Notes: generated by a model not told the origin, from the sequence alone. Counted from the stretch's first letter, positions 52,634 to 62,190 are shown. The stretch: DNA of 64,000 nt from Pseudomonas sp. P8_229 (GCF_034008635.1 NZ_CP125378.1:2780001-2844000), one strand, 5' to 3'. Program-made: numbers and translations.

Positions 52634-54919
52634 TTAAAGCGACGAGTATTTCTTGCGCAGACGCTGACGAATCAGTTCTGCCAGGGTGTTCATGACGAAG
52701 GTGAACAACAGCAGCACCAGCGCCGAGAGGAACAGCACGCGGTAGTGGCTGCCGCCGACTTCCGATTCCGGCATTTCCACCGCGACGTTGGCGGCCAGGG
52801 TGCGCAGGCCTTCGAACAGGTTCATTTCCATGACCGGGGTGTTACCCGTGGCCATCAGCACGATCATGGTTTCGCCGACCGCACGGCCCATACCGATCAT
52901 CAGCGCCGAGAAGATGCCCGGGCTGGCGGTGAGGATGACTACGCGAGTCATGGTCTGCCACGGCGTGGCACCGAGTGCCAGCGAACCCAGGGTCAGGCCG
53001 CGTGGCACGCTGAACACGGCGTCTTCGGCGATCGAGTAGATGTTCGGGATCACCGCGAAACCCATGGCCAGACCAACCACCAGAGCGTTGCGCTGGTCGT
53101 AGGTGATGCCAAGGTCGTGGGAGATCCACATACGCATGTCGCCGCCGAAGAACCAGTTCTCCATGAACGGACTCATGTACAGCGACAGCCAGCCGACGAA
53201 CAGGATCACCGGGATCAGCAGCGCACTCTCCCAGCCATCCGGGACTTTCAGGCGGATCGACTCAGGCAGGCGGCTGAAGGTGAAACCGGCAACCAGGATG
53301 CCGATCGGCAGCAGCATCAACAGGCTGAAGATGCCCGGCAGATGCCCTTCCACATACGGCGCGAGGAACAGACCGGCGAAGAACCCGAGGATTACCGTCG
53401 GCATCGCTTCCATCAGTTCGATCACCGGCTTGACCTTGCGGCGCATGCCCGGGGCCATGAAGTAAGCGGTGTAGATCGCTGCGGCAACGGCCAGCGGTGC
53501 CGCCAGCAGCATCGCGTAGAACGCGGCTTTCAGGGTGCCGAAGGTCAGTGGCGAGAGGCTCAGTTTCGGTTCGAAGTCGGTGTTGGCCGCAGTCGATTGC
53601 CAGACGTATTTAGGCTCGTCGTAGTTCTCGTACCAGACCTTGCTCCACAGCGCGCTCCAGGATACTTCCGGGTGCGGGTTGTCGAGCAGCAACGGTTGCA
53701 GCTTGCCGTCGGCTTCGACGATCACACGGTTGGCGCGTGGCGAAAGACCGAACAGGCCTTGGCCTTCTACCACTTGATCGACCAGCAAGGTACGGTGCGC
53801 GGTGCTGTGGAACACGCCGAGCTTGCCGCTGGCATCGAGGGCGAGGAAGCCTTTGCGACGCTCTTCGGCGCTGATTTCAACGATCGGCGTGGTACCCATC
53901 TGGAAGGTACGAATCTGCTTCAGGCGTAGCTCGCCATCGGTGTCTCGGGCCATGAACCATTGGGCCAGACCACCCTTGGAGTCGCCGACGATCAGCGAGA
54001 TACCACCGACCAGTTGTGTGGTCGCGGTGACTTCGGCGTCGGCGTTTTCCAGCAGTTTGTAGCGACCGTTGAGGCTCTTGTCGCGCAGGCTGAACACGTC
54101 GGCCTGGGCACGCCCGTTGACCACGTACAGCCATTGCTGGCGCGGGTCGACGAAAATGTTTTTCACCGGCTCAGTCATCTGCGGCAGATCGATACGCTTC
54201 TGCTCGGAGGTAACTTCGCCGGTCATCATGTTTTCTTCGCTGGTCAGCGACAACACGTTGAGTTGCGAGCCAGTCGAGCCCACCAGCATCAGGGTCGAAT
54301 CGGTAGCATTGAGGCTCACGTGCTCCAGCGCCCCGCCACTTTCATTCACCGCGATCGGCGTGTTGCCGTACGGGTATTCGATGGCCGGGGTGATGGTTTT
54401 CTTGCCGTCGGGGTAGCTGACTTTATAGGTGTGACGGAACACCAGTGCCTGGCCATTGGACAGGCCCACGGCCACCAGTGGATGACCTGGCTGATCTTCA
54501 CCGATGGACGTCACGCTGGCGCCCGCGGGCACTGGCAGATCGACGCGCGTCAATTCAGCGCCACTGTCGATGTCAAAGAACAGTGCCTGGCCTTTATCGG
54601 AAACGCGCATCGCCACCTGATTCTGCTCTTCGAGCGAAATCATCAGCGGCTTGCCGGCGTCCTGCATCCAGGCCGGGGTAATGGCATCTTTCGCGGTCAG
54701 GCTCGCACCCTGGAACAATGGCGCAACGACGTAGGCGAGAAAGAAGAAGATCAGGGTGATGGCTGCCAGCACCGCCAGCCCGCCAACGAGGACGTACCAA
54801 CGGGTGAAGCGATCCTTGAGCGCGCGAATGCGGCGCTTGCGTTGCAGCTCAGGCGTATTGAAATCAATGCGCTTGGGAGGGGAAGTCGTAGTCATTGGGG
54901 AATTGGCCAGATCATTCAT
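52634..54919 (-). CDS. pstC: Phosphate ABC transporter permease PstC (long form)
   Basis: 761 residues from ATG 54919. After one helix near 45-70 comes a periplasmic domain of about 400 residues with WD/propeller-like strands. The permease core follows (GTLKAAFYAMLLAAPLAVAA, LGATPWQTMTRVVILTASPG). It is typical of pseudomonads and much longer than the enterobacterial protein. A Pho box ends only 22 bases before this ATG, so the true start could be the downstream ATG at 54,895. Confidence 0.93.
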   Translation of the reverse strand: MNDLANSPMTTTSPPKRIDFNTPELQRKRRIRALKDRFTRWYVLVGGLAVLAAITLIFFFLAYVVAPLFQGASLTAKDAITPAWMQDAGKPLMISLEEQNQVAMRVSDKGQALFFDIDSGAELTRVDLPVPAGASVTSIGEDQPGHPLVAVGLSNGQALVFRHTYKVSYPDGKKTITPAIEYPYGNTPIAVNESGGALEHVSLNATDSTLMLVGSTGSQLNVLSLTSEENMMTGEVTSEQKRIDLPQMTEPVKNIFVDPRQQWLYVVNGRAQADVFSLRDKSLNGRYKLLENADAEVTATTQLVGGISLIVGDSKGGLAQWFMARDTDGELRLKQIRTFQMGTTPIVEISAEERRKGFLALDASGKLGVFHSTAHRTLLVDQVVEGQGLFGLSPRANRVIVEADGKLQPLLLDNPHPEVSWSALWSKVWYENYDEPKYVWQSTAANTDFEPKLSLSPLTFGTLKAAFYAMLLAAPLAVAAAIYTAYFMAPGMRRKVKPVIELMEAMPTVILGFFAGLFLAPYVEGHLPGIFSLLMLLPIGILVAGFTFSRLPESIRLKVPDGWESALLIPVILFVGWLSLYMSPFMENWFFGGDMRMWISHDLGITYDQRNALVVGLAMGFAVIPNIYSIAEDAVFSVPRGLTLGSLALGATPWQTMTRVVILTASPGIFSALMIGMGRAVGETMIVLMATGNTPVMEMNLFEGLRTLAANVAVEMPESEVGGSHYRVLFLSALVLLLFTFVMNTLAELIRQRLRKKYSSL

Positions 54920-54941
54920 GCGCTCACCCTAGCGATCCTGT

Positions 54942-54959
54942 ATGACAGAAAGATGACAG
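54942..54959 (-). promoter_or_regulatory. Consensus Pho box upstream of pstC
   Basis: On the minus strand CTGTCAT-CTTT-CTGTCAT, a perfect 7-4-7 PhoB site. It allows pstCAB-phoU to be induced separately from pstS. A TAGGGT hexamer about 10 bases downstream may serve as the -10 element. Confidence 0.9.
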
Positions 54960-55020
54960 TGCAGTGACGCAGCAAATCCACCGCCAGCGGGACTGGCAGA
55001 GGATCGAAAATTTGAGGTGT

Positions 55021-55057
55021 GTAAAAGGCCGGTCTGCTGGCAGATCCGGCCTTTTAC
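55021..55057. terminator. Hairpin terminator between pstS and pstC
   Basis: GTAAAAGGCCGG and CCGGCCTTTTAC are exact 12-base arms around a 13-base loop, with a T-run in both directions. Located 36 bases after the pstS stop; it should reduce read-through from pstS to pstC and so favour extra PstS. Confidence 0.9.
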
Positions 55058-55092
55058 ATGAGTCCGGCGGGGTTCATCCCGGACTCAGTTTG

Positions 55093-56097
55093 TTACTTTT
55101 TTGCGACTTCAGCGCCGCCTTCCTGCAGACCCAGGTCAGCCAGTGCTTTTGCAGCAACTTTGGCTGGCAGTGGGATGTAGCCGTCTTTCACCACAACTTC
55201 CTGACCCTGTTTGGACAGAACCAGTTTTACGAACTCGGCTTCCAGCGGGGCCAGAGGCTTGTTCGGGGCCTTGTTCACGTAAACGTAGAGGAAGCGCGAC
55301 AGCGGGTACTTGCCGTTCAGTGCGTTTTCTTCGGAGTCTTCGATGAACTCGGTGCTGCCTTTCTTCGACAGCGCAACGGTTTTCACGCTGGCAGTCTTGT
55401 AACCGATGCCCGAGTAACCGATGCCGTTCAACGAGGAGCTGATCGACTGCACCACCGACGCCGAACCTGGTTGTTCGTTGACGTTGGGTTTGTAGTCGCC
55501 TTTGCACAAGGCTTCTTCCTTGAAGTAGCCGTAGGTGCCGGATACCGAGTTACGGCCGAACAGTTGCACCGGCTTGTTGGCCAGGTCGCCGGTCACGCCC
55601 AGGTCGCCCCAGGTTTTGACTTCGGCCTTGGCGCCGCACAGACGGGTGGACGAGAAGATCGCGTCAACCTGCTCCATGGTCAGGTGCTGGATCGGGTTGT
55701 CCTTGTGCACGAACACAGCCAGGGCGTCCACGGCAACCGGGATAGCGGTCGGCTTGTAGCCATACTTCTGCTCGAAGGCCGCCAGTTCGGTGTCCTTCAT
55801 CTTGCGGCTCATCGGGCCCAGGTTGGAGGTGCCTTCAGTCAGCGCAGGTGGCGCAGTGGCGGAGCCAGCGGCCTGAATCTGGATGTTTACGTTCGGGTAT
55901 TCTTTTTTGTAGTTCTCAGCCCACAGGGTCATGAGGTTGGCCAGAGTGTCGGAACCAACGCTGGACAAGTTGCCCGATACACCGGTGACCTTGGTGTAAG
56001 CCGGAATTGCCGGGTCAACGCCAGCGGCTACCGCGTGGGCAGTCGCAACGCCAGCGGCGACAAAAGTCATTGCCGCCATCAAACGCTTCAGTTTCAT
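55093..56097 (-). CDS. pstS: Periplasmic phosphate-binding protein PstS
   Basis: 334 residues, ATG 56097. The signal peptide is [20 protein letters not shown]. Phosphate-pocket motifs include [15 protein letters not shown] near residue 45 and [17 protein letters not shown] near 180. It captures phosphate for PstC-PstA. Own promoter with a Pho box upstream, hairpin terminator downstream. Confidence 0.97.
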   Translation of the reverse strand: MKLKRLMAAMTFVAAGVATAHAVAAGVDPAIPAYTKVTGVSGNLSSVGSDTLANLMTLWAENYKKEYPNVNIQIQAAGSATAPPALTEGTSNLGPMSRKMKDTELAAFEQKYGYKPTAIPVAVDALAVFVHKDNPIQHLTMEQVDAIFSSTRLCGAKAEVKTWGDLGVTGDLANKPVQLFGRNSVSGTYGYFKEEALCKGDYKPNVNEQPGSASVVQSISSSLNGIGYSGIGYKTASVKTVALSKKGSTEFIEDSEENALNGKYPLSRFLYVYVNKAPNKPLAPLEAEFVKLVLSKQGQEVVVKDGYIPLPAKVAAKALADLGLQEGGAEVAKK

Positions 56098-56175
56098 GCC
56101 TTACTCCTAGCAGATAGGGTGTGTTAAGTCGGGGCCAAGTATCAGCAGGCCGTGTGAACACTCTATGGCTGAAAT

Positions 56176-56193
56176 ATGACAATTGGATGAAAG
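56176..56193 (-). promoter_or_regulatory. Pho box upstream of pstS
   Basis: On the minus strand CTTTCAT-CCAA-TTGTCAT, matching the PhoB consensus with two mismatches, 79 bases before the pstS start. Confidence 0.85.
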
Positions 56194-56210
56194 GCCAGCA
56201 TGTCGCGACA

Positions 56211-56322
56211 GATCGTTCCGACGCTCTGCGTGGGAACGCCGCCATGGACGCTCTGCGTCCGCATTTGAGAGGTGACGCGGAGCGTCACAGGATGCATTCC
56301 CACGCGGAGCGTGGGAACGATC
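56211..56322. repeat. Nested inverted repeat (GATCGTTCC / GGAACGATC ends)
   Basis: The outer arms GATCGTTCC and GGAACGATC and the inner arms ACGCTCTGCGTGGGA and TCCCACGCGGAGCGT pair across 112 bases. A third inner hairpin is GACGCTCTGCGTC with GACGCGGAGCGTC. This is a separate REP-type class lying between pstS and the MFS gene. Confidence 0.8.
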
Positions 56323-56337
56323 AGGCGGCAGGGGAAA

Positions 56338-57636
56338 TCAGCGCCCCTTCTTCCAGAGCCATGCTCCCACCAGAATCCCCATCGCGCACAGCACCGCCAC
56401 ATAGTAGGCAGGCCCCATCGCGCTTTCTTTCAGCAGTAAGCTCACCACCATCGGCGTCAAACCACCAAAGATCGCGTAAGCGACGTTGTACGAGAACGAC
56501 AACCCGCTGAACCGCACCACCGGCGGAAACGCTTTCACCATCACATACGGCACCGCACCAATCGTGCCGACCAGAAAACCGGTCAGCGCATACAGCGGGA
56601 ACAGCCAGTTCGGGTGATCGGCGAGGCTGTGATAGAAGGTCCAGGAGCTGATCAGCAGCCCCAGGCTACCGAAGACAAACACCCGGCCGGCGCCAAAACG
56701 ATCCGCCAGGGCGCCGGAGATGATGCAACCAACGCTCAGGAACACGATCGCCAGGCTGTTCGATTGCAACGCCACCGTCGGCGAGAAGTGATAGACCGTT
56801 TGCAGTACAGTCGGAGTCATCAGAATCACCACGACGATCCCGGCCGACAGCAGCCAGGTCAGCAGCATCGAGATCGCAATCGCCCCGCGATGGTCACGCA
56901 GCACCGCGCGTAGCGGCACTTCTTCGGCCAGGGCCTTGCGCAGTTGCAGCTCGGCAAACACCGGGGTCTCGTGCAGCCAGCGGCGCAGGTAGACCGAGAA
57001 CAGACCAAACACGCCGCCGAGCAGGAACGGGATCCGCCACGCGTAATCGGACACCTCGGCTGGCGTATATATGCTGTTGATCGCGGTGGCGACCAACGAG
57101 CCAAGCAGAATGCCGGCGGTCAGGCCGCTGGTGAGTGTGCCGCAGGCATAGCCAATGTGCTTTTGCGGCACGTGTTCGGAAACGAAGACCCACGCCCCCG
57201 GCACTTCACCGCCAATCGCCGCGCCCTGGATCACCCGCATCAGCAACAGCAGAATCGGTGCCCACATGCCGATCTGCGCGTAAGTCGGCAGCAGACCCAT
57301 GATCAGGGTCGGCACAGCCATCATGAAAATGCTCAGGGTGAACATTTTCTTGCGCCCCAGCAGGTCGCCGAAGTGCGCCATGACGATGCCGCCCAGTGGC
57401 CGTGCCAGGTAACCGGCGGCAAAGATGCCAAAGGTCTGCATCAGGCGCAGCCACTCGGGCATGTCGGCCGGGAAGAACAGCTTGCCGACCACGGTGGCGA
57501 AGAACACGAAGATGATGAAGTCGTAAAACTCCAGCGCACCGCCCAGGGCCGAGAGCGACAGAGTCTTGTAGTCATTGCGGGTCAGGGGGCGTGCAGGTTG
57601 CTCGGGCTGCGCGAGGCTCGAAGGCGCTGTGGTCAT
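56338..57636 (-). CDS. MFS transporter (metabolite:H+ symporter type)
   Basis: 432 residues from ATG 57636; upstream in-frame codons lack a ribosome site. Twelve helices are evident. The family motifs are LGGALEFYDFIIFVFFATVV at helix 1 and GDLLGRKKMF in the helix 2-3 loop, and the sequence resembles ProP/ShiA-like symporters. The substrate is probably an organic acid or osmolyte; not determinable here. Confidence 0.9.
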   Translation of the reverse strand: MTTAPSSLAQPEQPARPLTRNDYKTLSLSALGGALEFYDFIIFVFFATVVGKLFFPADMPEWLRLMQTFGIFAAGYLARPLGGIVMAHFGDLLGRKKMFTLSIFMMAVPTLIMGLLPTYAQIGMWAPILLLLMRVIQGAAIGGEVPGAWVFVSEHVPQKHIGYACGTLTSGLTAGILLGSLVATAINSIYTPAEVSDYAWRIPFLLGGVFGLFSVYLRRWLHETPVFAELQLRKALAEEVPLRAVLRDHRGAIAISMLLTWLLSAGIVVVILMTPTVLQTVYHFSPTVALQSNSLAIVFLSVGCIISGALADRFGAGRVFVFGSLGLLISSWTFYHSLADHPNWLFPLYALTGFLVGTIGAVPYVMVKAFPPVVRFSGLSFSYNVAYAIFGGLTPMVVSLLLKESAMGPAYYVAVLCAMGILVGAWLWKKGR

Positions 57637-58012
57637 GGCAAGGGCTTCTCTTATAGTCGGATCTACCGCCACAACAACGCTGGCTGTGGCTCGGGCAGGT
57701 TCGGCACCATAGCAAATTGTTCGAAAAAGCACATAGAGGCGCGTATTTGACGGTCAAAATCAGAACCGGATGGTCGTCGCGGAGTCTACCGACCGATATA
57801 CTCGCAACCTTGCTCCGGTTTGTAGGGGGTTGCTGTGCGAAAACGTCGTTGGTCGCCCTGGTGCGTGGATCCAGCCGCTTTCGCAGAGTTTCCCTTTAGA
57901 CGCCTATGGAAAACGTGACGAACGCAGTATGTTCGGTGCTGAATCGTTTTTCCTGAAGACGGCTACCACCAGCAATACCAACGAAGAGTCACGGGTCAGA
58001 GGCACCCCCGGC
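57637..58012. other. Intergenic region between divergent MFS and thioesterase genes
   Basis: About 375 bases without a supported gene. The thioesterase frame stays open upstream to 57,770, but that extension has no hotdog-domain homology by eye and no ribosome site. The region presumably carries two divergent promoters; no strong box was identified and no repeat of the REP classes is present. Confidence 0.5.
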
Positions 58013-58417
58013 ATGATAGAGCTCGAACAAGAAGATCCGATCCCGCAAGGCGACCTGGCCCTGCAAATTACCGCACTCCCCCGCGAAACCAACGGCTTTG
58101 GCGATATTTTCGGCGGCTGGCTGGTGGCGCAGATGGACCTGGCGGGCACCGCAATGGCCAGCCGTGTTGCCGGTGGCCGTGTGGCGACCGTGGCCATCGA
58201 CCGCATGGCATTTCTGGTGCCGGTCGCTGTCGGCGCGCAATTGTCCTTTTACACCCAGACCCTGGAAATCGGCCGCAGCTCGATCCAGATGATGGTCGAG
58301 GTGTGGAGCGACGATCCGCTGTCCAGCGAGTGGCGTAAAGTGACCGAAGCGGTATTCGTCTTCGTCGCCATCGACGGCAGCGGTCGCACCCGTTCGGTGC
58401 CACCGCGCGCGCGTTAA
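58013..58417 (+). CDS. Acyl-CoA thioesterase, YciA/hotdog family
   Basis: 134 residues from ATG 58013, where homology begins. Hotdog features are clear: NGFGDIFGGWLVAQMDLAGT with the active-site Asp, VAIDRMAFLVPVAVGAQLSF, and the tail VFVAIDGSGRTRSVP. It hydrolyses acyl-CoA esters in the cytoplasm. It precedes the mutarotase gene by 58 bases on the same strand. Confidence 0.92.
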   Translation: MIELEQEDPIPQGDLALQITALPRETNGFGDIFGGWLVAQMDLAGTAMASRVAGGRVATVAIDRMAFLVPVAVGAQLSFYTQTLEIGRSSIQMMVEVWSDDPLSSEWRKVTEAVFVFVAIDGSGRTRSVPPRAR

Positions 58418-58475
58418 ACCTCGCCGCGGTTTTGCGGTCGATAGTCGTCCCAAGTGTCTGATCGAGAGCTGTCCC

Positions 58476-59375
58476 ATGAACACGCCCAACGTTGAAGCCG
58501 TGAAACTGGATGAACTGAACTGCTGGCGCATCCGCCACGGTCAGGCCGAAGTGCTGGTGGCCCAGCAAGGCGCGCACATCCTCAGTTATCAGATCGACGG
58601 CCAGCCGCCGATCATCTGGCTGAACGACAAGGCCGTGTTCAAGGCCGGCAAGAGCATCCGCGCCGGCGTGCCGGTGTGCTGGCCGTGGTTCGGCGTCTTC
58701 GAGCGCAATCCGCAGAGCATCAAAGCCATGCGCGACAGCGACGAGCCGGCGCAGGCTCACGGTTTTGTACGGGCGATGGATTGGGAATTGGGCGGCATCG
58801 AAGCCGAAGACCATGGCGTGAAGGTTGAATTCAAGCTGCCTTACCCCGAGGGCGGGTTTCCGGGCTGGCCGCATGAGGTTGATCTGACCCTGACGTTGCA
58901 TCTGAATGATCAGTTGCACATCAGCCTGACCAGCCACAACCGTGGTGCCGAAGACGTCAGCATCAGTCAGGCGCTGCACACGTATTTCGCGGTCAGCGAT
59001 GTGCGTAATGTGCACGTCGACGGCGTGGACGGTCTGGATTACATCGAGACGCTGGACAACTGGAACACCCACAGCCAGAAAGGCGAACTGCGCTTTGCCG
59101 GTGAGACTGACCGCATCTATGTCAATGCCCCGCCGCAGCTGAGCATTGTCGATCCGGAGTGGGAACGGCGTATCGTGCTGACCGCGACCGGCTCGCGCAC
59201 AGCGGTGATCTGGAACCCGTGGATCGACCGCGCCGCCGCGTTCAGCGACATGGACAACGATGGCTGGCAACGCATGCTGTGCATCGAGACGGCGAATGTG
59301 ATGGGTGATGTGGTGAACCTGGCTTCGGGCGCGAGCCACACCATGGGCGTCAGCGTCGCCAGCAAGCCACTCTGA
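58476..59375 (+). CDS. D-hexose-6-phosphate mutarotase (YeaD/aldose 1-epimerase family)
   Basis: 299 residues, ATG 58476. It has family motifs QQGAHILSYQIDGQPPIIWL, GVPVCWPWFG and the catalytic region QALHTYFAVSD with His and the later ALWNPW-like VIWNPWIDRAA. It interconverts anomers of hexose phosphates. Complete and typical. Confidence 0.9.
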   Translation: MNTPNVEAVKLDELNCWRIRHGQAEVLVAQQGAHILSYQIDGQPPIIWLNDKAVFKAGKSIRAGVPVCWPWFGVFERNPQSIKAMRDSDEPAQAHGFVRAMDWELGGIEAEDHGVKVEFKLPYPEGGFPGWPHEVDLTLTLHLNDQLHISLTSHNRGAEDVSISQALHTYFAVSDVRNVHVDGVDGLDYIETLDNWNTHSQKGELRFAGETDRIYVNAPPQLSIVDPEWERRIVLTATGSRTAVIWNPWIDRAAAFSDMDNDGWQRMLCIETANVMGDVVNLASGASHTMGVSVASKPL

Positions 59376-59410
59376 CCAACACCGCAAAACCAATGTAGGC
59401 GTGAGCCTTT

Positions 59411-59514
59411 GTGGTGAGGGGATTTATCCCCGATGGCCTGCAGAGCTGGCCCCTGCTCTTGATTCAAAAGCGGGGGTCGCTTCGCAACCCATCGGGGATG
59501 AATCCCCTCGCTAC
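59411..59514. repeat. REP-like long inverted repeat
   Basis: Arms at 59,411-59,436 (GTGGTGAGGGGATTTATCCC then CGATGG) and 59,489-59,514 are near-perfect reverse complements. It belongs to the same class as the repeat at 23,381-23,519. It separates the mutarotase gene from a convergent exported-protein gene. Confidence 0.8.
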
Positions 59515-59527
59515 AATTGTGCAGGTG

Positions 59528-60064
59528 TCAGAGATCGGACTCCTGCACCACCCGCACCTTGTCCGCTTCCAGCGCATACGCCGCGTCGGCCAGGTCGTTG
59601 CTGACCTTCTCGATCTTCAGCGTGCCGGTTACCCACAGCGGTGTGTAAATGTCATCCAGCTTCAAACCCTTGGGATAACGCACCAGCACCAGTTGATTCG
59701 GCGGCGGTGGCGGTACGTGGATGCAGGCGCCGGGGTACGGCACGAGGAAGAACAGCGTGCTGCGGCCCTTGGCATCGGACTCCAGCGGCACCGGGTAACC
59801 CCCGATGCGGATGTGCTTGTCGTTCATCGACGCCACGGTCTTGGTCGAATACATCACCGCCGGCAGGCCCTTGGCCTGTTTCATCCCGCCCTTCTCGGTG
59901 AAGGTGCCGGTGGCTTCCGGGGAGTTGTGATCGATTTCGGGCATGGCCTCGAGGGCTTTCTGGTCCGACTTGGGCATCAGTTCCAGCCAGTCGGTTTCCG
60001 GCAGATCACCGGCGTGGGCCAGACCGCTGCCCAGCAAAAGGAGAGTCAACAAAAGACGGCGCAT
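59528..60064 (-). CDS. Exported DUF3299-type protein
   Basis: 178 residues, ATG 60064. The signal peptide is MRRLLLTLLLLGSGLAHA. The core has IRIGGYPVPLESD, FFLVPYPGACIHVPPPPPNQ and YTPLWVTGTLKIEK, which are DUF3299 hallmarks. Family function is unknown; some members lie near ABC transporter genes. Confidence 0.88.
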   Translation of the reverse strand: MRRLLLTLLLLGSGLAHAGDLPETDWLELMPKSDQKALEAMPEIDHNSPEATGTFTEKGGMKQAKGLPAVMYSTKTVASMNDKHIRIGGYPVPLESDAKGRSTLFFLVPYPGACIHVPPPPPNQLVLVRYPKGLKLDDIYTPLWVTGTLKIEKVSNDLADAAYALEADKVRVVQESDL

Positions 60065-60166
60065 GGAGGTGCTCGGTAAAAGATGCTCGGATAAAGGAAG
60101 GACGTTGAATCGCCGAGCATTCCAGCCCTCCCCGCCGCGTTGGCAGAGAGGGCTTGGTCGCTTGGA

Positions 60167-60412
60167 TCAGTTCTTTTTGATCAGGCCGTAGATCACCAGC
60201 AGCACGATCGCGCCGACCAGGGCGCCGATGAAGCCTGCGCCTTGACCTGCCTGATAGATACCCAGGGCCTGGCCGCCGTAAGTGGCTGCCAGTGAACCGC
60301 CGATACCGAGCAGGATGGTCATGATCCAGCCCATGCTGTCATCGCCCGGTTTGAGGAAGCGAGCCAGCAGGCCGACGATCAAGCCGATAAAGATGGTTCC
60401 GATAATTCCCAT
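60167..60412 (-). CDS. GlsB/YeaQ/YmgE-family membrane stress protein
   Basis: 81 residues, ATG 60412. Three hydrophobic segments (GIIGTIFIGLIVGLLARFL, MTILLGIGGSLAATYGGQAL, GFIGALVGAIVLLVIYGLI) and a Gly-rich pattern identify this small inner-membrane family, often stress-induced. Followed by a GC-rich inverted repeat near 60,121-60,152. Confidence 0.93.
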   Translation of the reverse strand: MGIIGTIFIGLIVGLLARFLKPGDDSMGWIMTILLGIGGSLAATYGGQALGIYQAGQGAGFIGALVGAIVLLVIYGLIKKN

Positions 60413-60475
60413 GGCATTTCCCTCTGATTGATTGGCTATAGCCTAGACAGACTTTGGCATCCTGCCATCAGAGAA

Positions 60476-60504
60476 CGGCGGCTCCCGAAGGTTCCGCCGC
60501 TGCC
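60476..60504 (-). terminator. Terminator-like hairpin after purK
   Basis: On the minus strand CGGCGGAACC-TTC-GGGAGCCGCCG followed by TTCTCTG, beginning about 16 bases after the purK stop. The stem is strong (one mismatch) but the T-run is weak. Confidence 0.65.
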
Positions 60505-60518
60505 AGATGAAACTGTCG

Positions 60519-61601
60519 TTACTCGGCGATCAGCGCTTCGACCTTGACGATCTGCGCCTGCAGCGTAGCCATGTCGGCGCAGCGCAGGTTGGCGTGACCG
60601 ACCTTGCGCCCGGCCTTGAAGGCTTTGCCGTAGTGATGCAGATGGCAATCTTCGATGGCGATGACTTTCTCGACCGGCGGAACCACGCCGATGAAGTTGA
60701 GCATGGCGCTCTCACCGACCTTGGCCGTCGAACCCAGCGGCAGGCCGGCAACGGCGCGCAGGTGGTTTTCGAACTGGCTGCACTCGGCGCCTTCGGTGGT
60801 CCAGTGCCCGGAGTTGTGCACACGCGGGGCGATTTCGTTGGCTTTGAGGCCACCGTCGACTTCAAAGAACTCGAACGCCATCACGCCCACATAATCGAGC
60901 TGCTTGAGTACACGGCTGGAGTAGTCTTCGGCCAAGGCCTGCAACGGGTGATCGGTGCTGGCGACCGACAGTTTGAGGATGCCGCTGTCGTGGGTGTTGT
61001 GCACCAGTGGGTAGAACCGGGTTTCGCCATCGCGGGCACGCACGGCGATCAGCGAGACTTCGCCGGTGAACGGCACGAAGCCTTCCAGCAGGCAGGCAAC
61101 GCTGCCCAGTTCGGCGAACGTGCCGACCACGTCTTCTGGCTTGCGCAGGACTTTCTGGCCCTTGCCGTCGTAACCCAGGGTGCGGGTTTTCAGCACGGCC
61201 GGCAGACCGATCGAAGCGACGGCGGCATCCAGGTCGGCTTGCGACTGAATGTCGGCGAAGGCCGGGGTCGGAATCCCCAGGTCCTTGAACATGCTCTTCT
61301 CGAACCAGCGGTCGCGAGCGATGCGCAGGGCTTCAGCGCTCGGGTACACCGGCACGAATTGCGAGAGGAACGCCACGGTTTCGGCCGGGACGCTTTCGAA
61401 CTCGAAGGTCACCAGGTCGACTTCGTCAGCCAGTTGGCGCAGGTGATCCTGATCGCCGTAATCGGCCCGCAGGTGTTCGCCCAGTGCCGCGGCGCAAGCG
61501 TCCGGCGCAGGGTCGAGGAAAGCGAAGTTCATGCCCAGCGGAGTCCCCGCCAGCGCCAACATGCGGCCCAACTGGCCGCCACCGATTACACCGATCTTCA
61601 T
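60519..61601 (-). CDS. purK: N5-carboxyaminoimidazole ribonucleotide synthase PurK
   Basis: 360 residues from ATG 61601. It is an ATP-grasp enzyme with start MKIGVIGGGQLGRMLALAG, KTRTLGYDGKGQ (ATP/phosphate loop) and NEIAPRVHNSGHWT. It carboxylates AIR using ATP and bicarbonate in purine synthesis. Gene follows purE after 10 bases. Confidence 0.97.
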   Translation of the reverse strand: MKIGVIGGGQLGRMLALAGTPLGMNFAFLDPAPDACAAALGEHLRADYGDQDHLRQLADEVDLVTFEFESVPAETVAFLSQFVPVYPSAEALRIARDRWFEKSMFKDLGIPTPAFADIQSQADLDAAVASIGLPAVLKTRTLGYDGKGQKVLRKPEDVVGTFAELGSVACLLEGFVPFTGEVSLIAVRARDGETRFYPLVHNTHDSGILKLSVASTDHPLQALAEDYSSRVLKQLDYVGVMAFEFFEVDGGLKANEIAPRVHNSGHWTTEGAECSQFENHLRAVAGLPLGSTAKVGESAMLNFIGVVPPVEKVIAIEDCHLHHYGKAFKAGRKVGHANLRCADMATLQAQIVKVEALIAE

Positions 61602-61611
61602 CTCAACAACC

Positions 61612-62103
61612 TCAGGCAATACGTGGGTCTGGATTGTCCAGGACGCTGTCTGTCTGCTCGGCACGGAAGGTTTTCAGTACCGCGTGGAACTGTGGATGCT
61701 TGGCGCCCAGGATGCTCGCCGAGAGCAGCGCGGCGTTGATTGCACCTGCCTTGCCGATGGCCAGGGTGGCGACCGGAATGCCGGCCGGCATCTGCACGAT
61801 AGACAGCAGCGAATCGACGCCCGAGAGCATCGACGACTGCACCGGAACGCCCAGCACCGGCAGGTGGGTCTTGGCCGCACACATGCCTGGCAGGTGGGCT
61901 GCGCCACCGGCACCGGCGATGATCACCTCGATGCCGCGGCCCTCAGCCTCTTCGGCGTACTGGAACAGCAGATCCGGGGTACGGTGGGCAGAAACCACCT
62001 TGACCTCGTACGGGATGCCGAGCTTTTCCAGCATATCGGCGGTGTGGCTAAGGGTGGACCAATCGGACTTGGAGCCCATGATCACGCCAACCAGTGCACT
62101 CAT
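61612..62103 (-). CDS. purE: N5-carboxyaminoimidazole ribonucleotide mutase PurE
   Basis: 163 residues from ATG 62103. It contains [18 protein letters not shown] and [12 protein letters not shown], the active-site loops of class I PurE. It converts the PurK product to CAIR. First gene of the purEK unit; two terminator-like hairpins lie in front of it. Confidence 0.97.
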   Translation of the reverse strand: MSALVGVIMGSKSDWSTLSHTADMLEKLGIPYEVKVVSAHRTPDLLFQYAEEAEGRGIEVIIAGAGGAAHLPGMCAAKTHLPVLGVPVQSSMLSGVDSLLSIVQMPAGIPVATLAIGKAGAINAALLSASILGAKHPQFHAVLKTFRAEQTDSVLDNPDPRIA

Positions 62104-62152
62104 CGTCGCGCCTCTTCTCTCAGGAGCGCCCGCAGGCGCGTCATAAAACAAC

Positions 62153-62175
62153 AAGCCACGCAGGTTGCGTGGCTT
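62153..62175 (-). promoter_or_regulatory. Attenuator-like hairpin in the purE leader
   Basis: Exact 10-base arms AAGCCACGCA and TGCGTGGCTT around a 3-base loop; on the minus strand it is followed by GTTGTTTTATG. It lies 50 bases before the purE ATG, so transcripts starting upstream must pass it. It could be an attenuator or the end of the LysR transcript. Confidence 0.55.
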
Positions 62176-62190
62176 GATTGTACGAAAAAT

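Noticed and set aside
57770-58012. N-terminal extension of the thioesterase frame
   Set aside because: Homology to hotdog thioesterases begins at ATG 58,013; the upstream 81 codons show no family similarity and no ribosome site.
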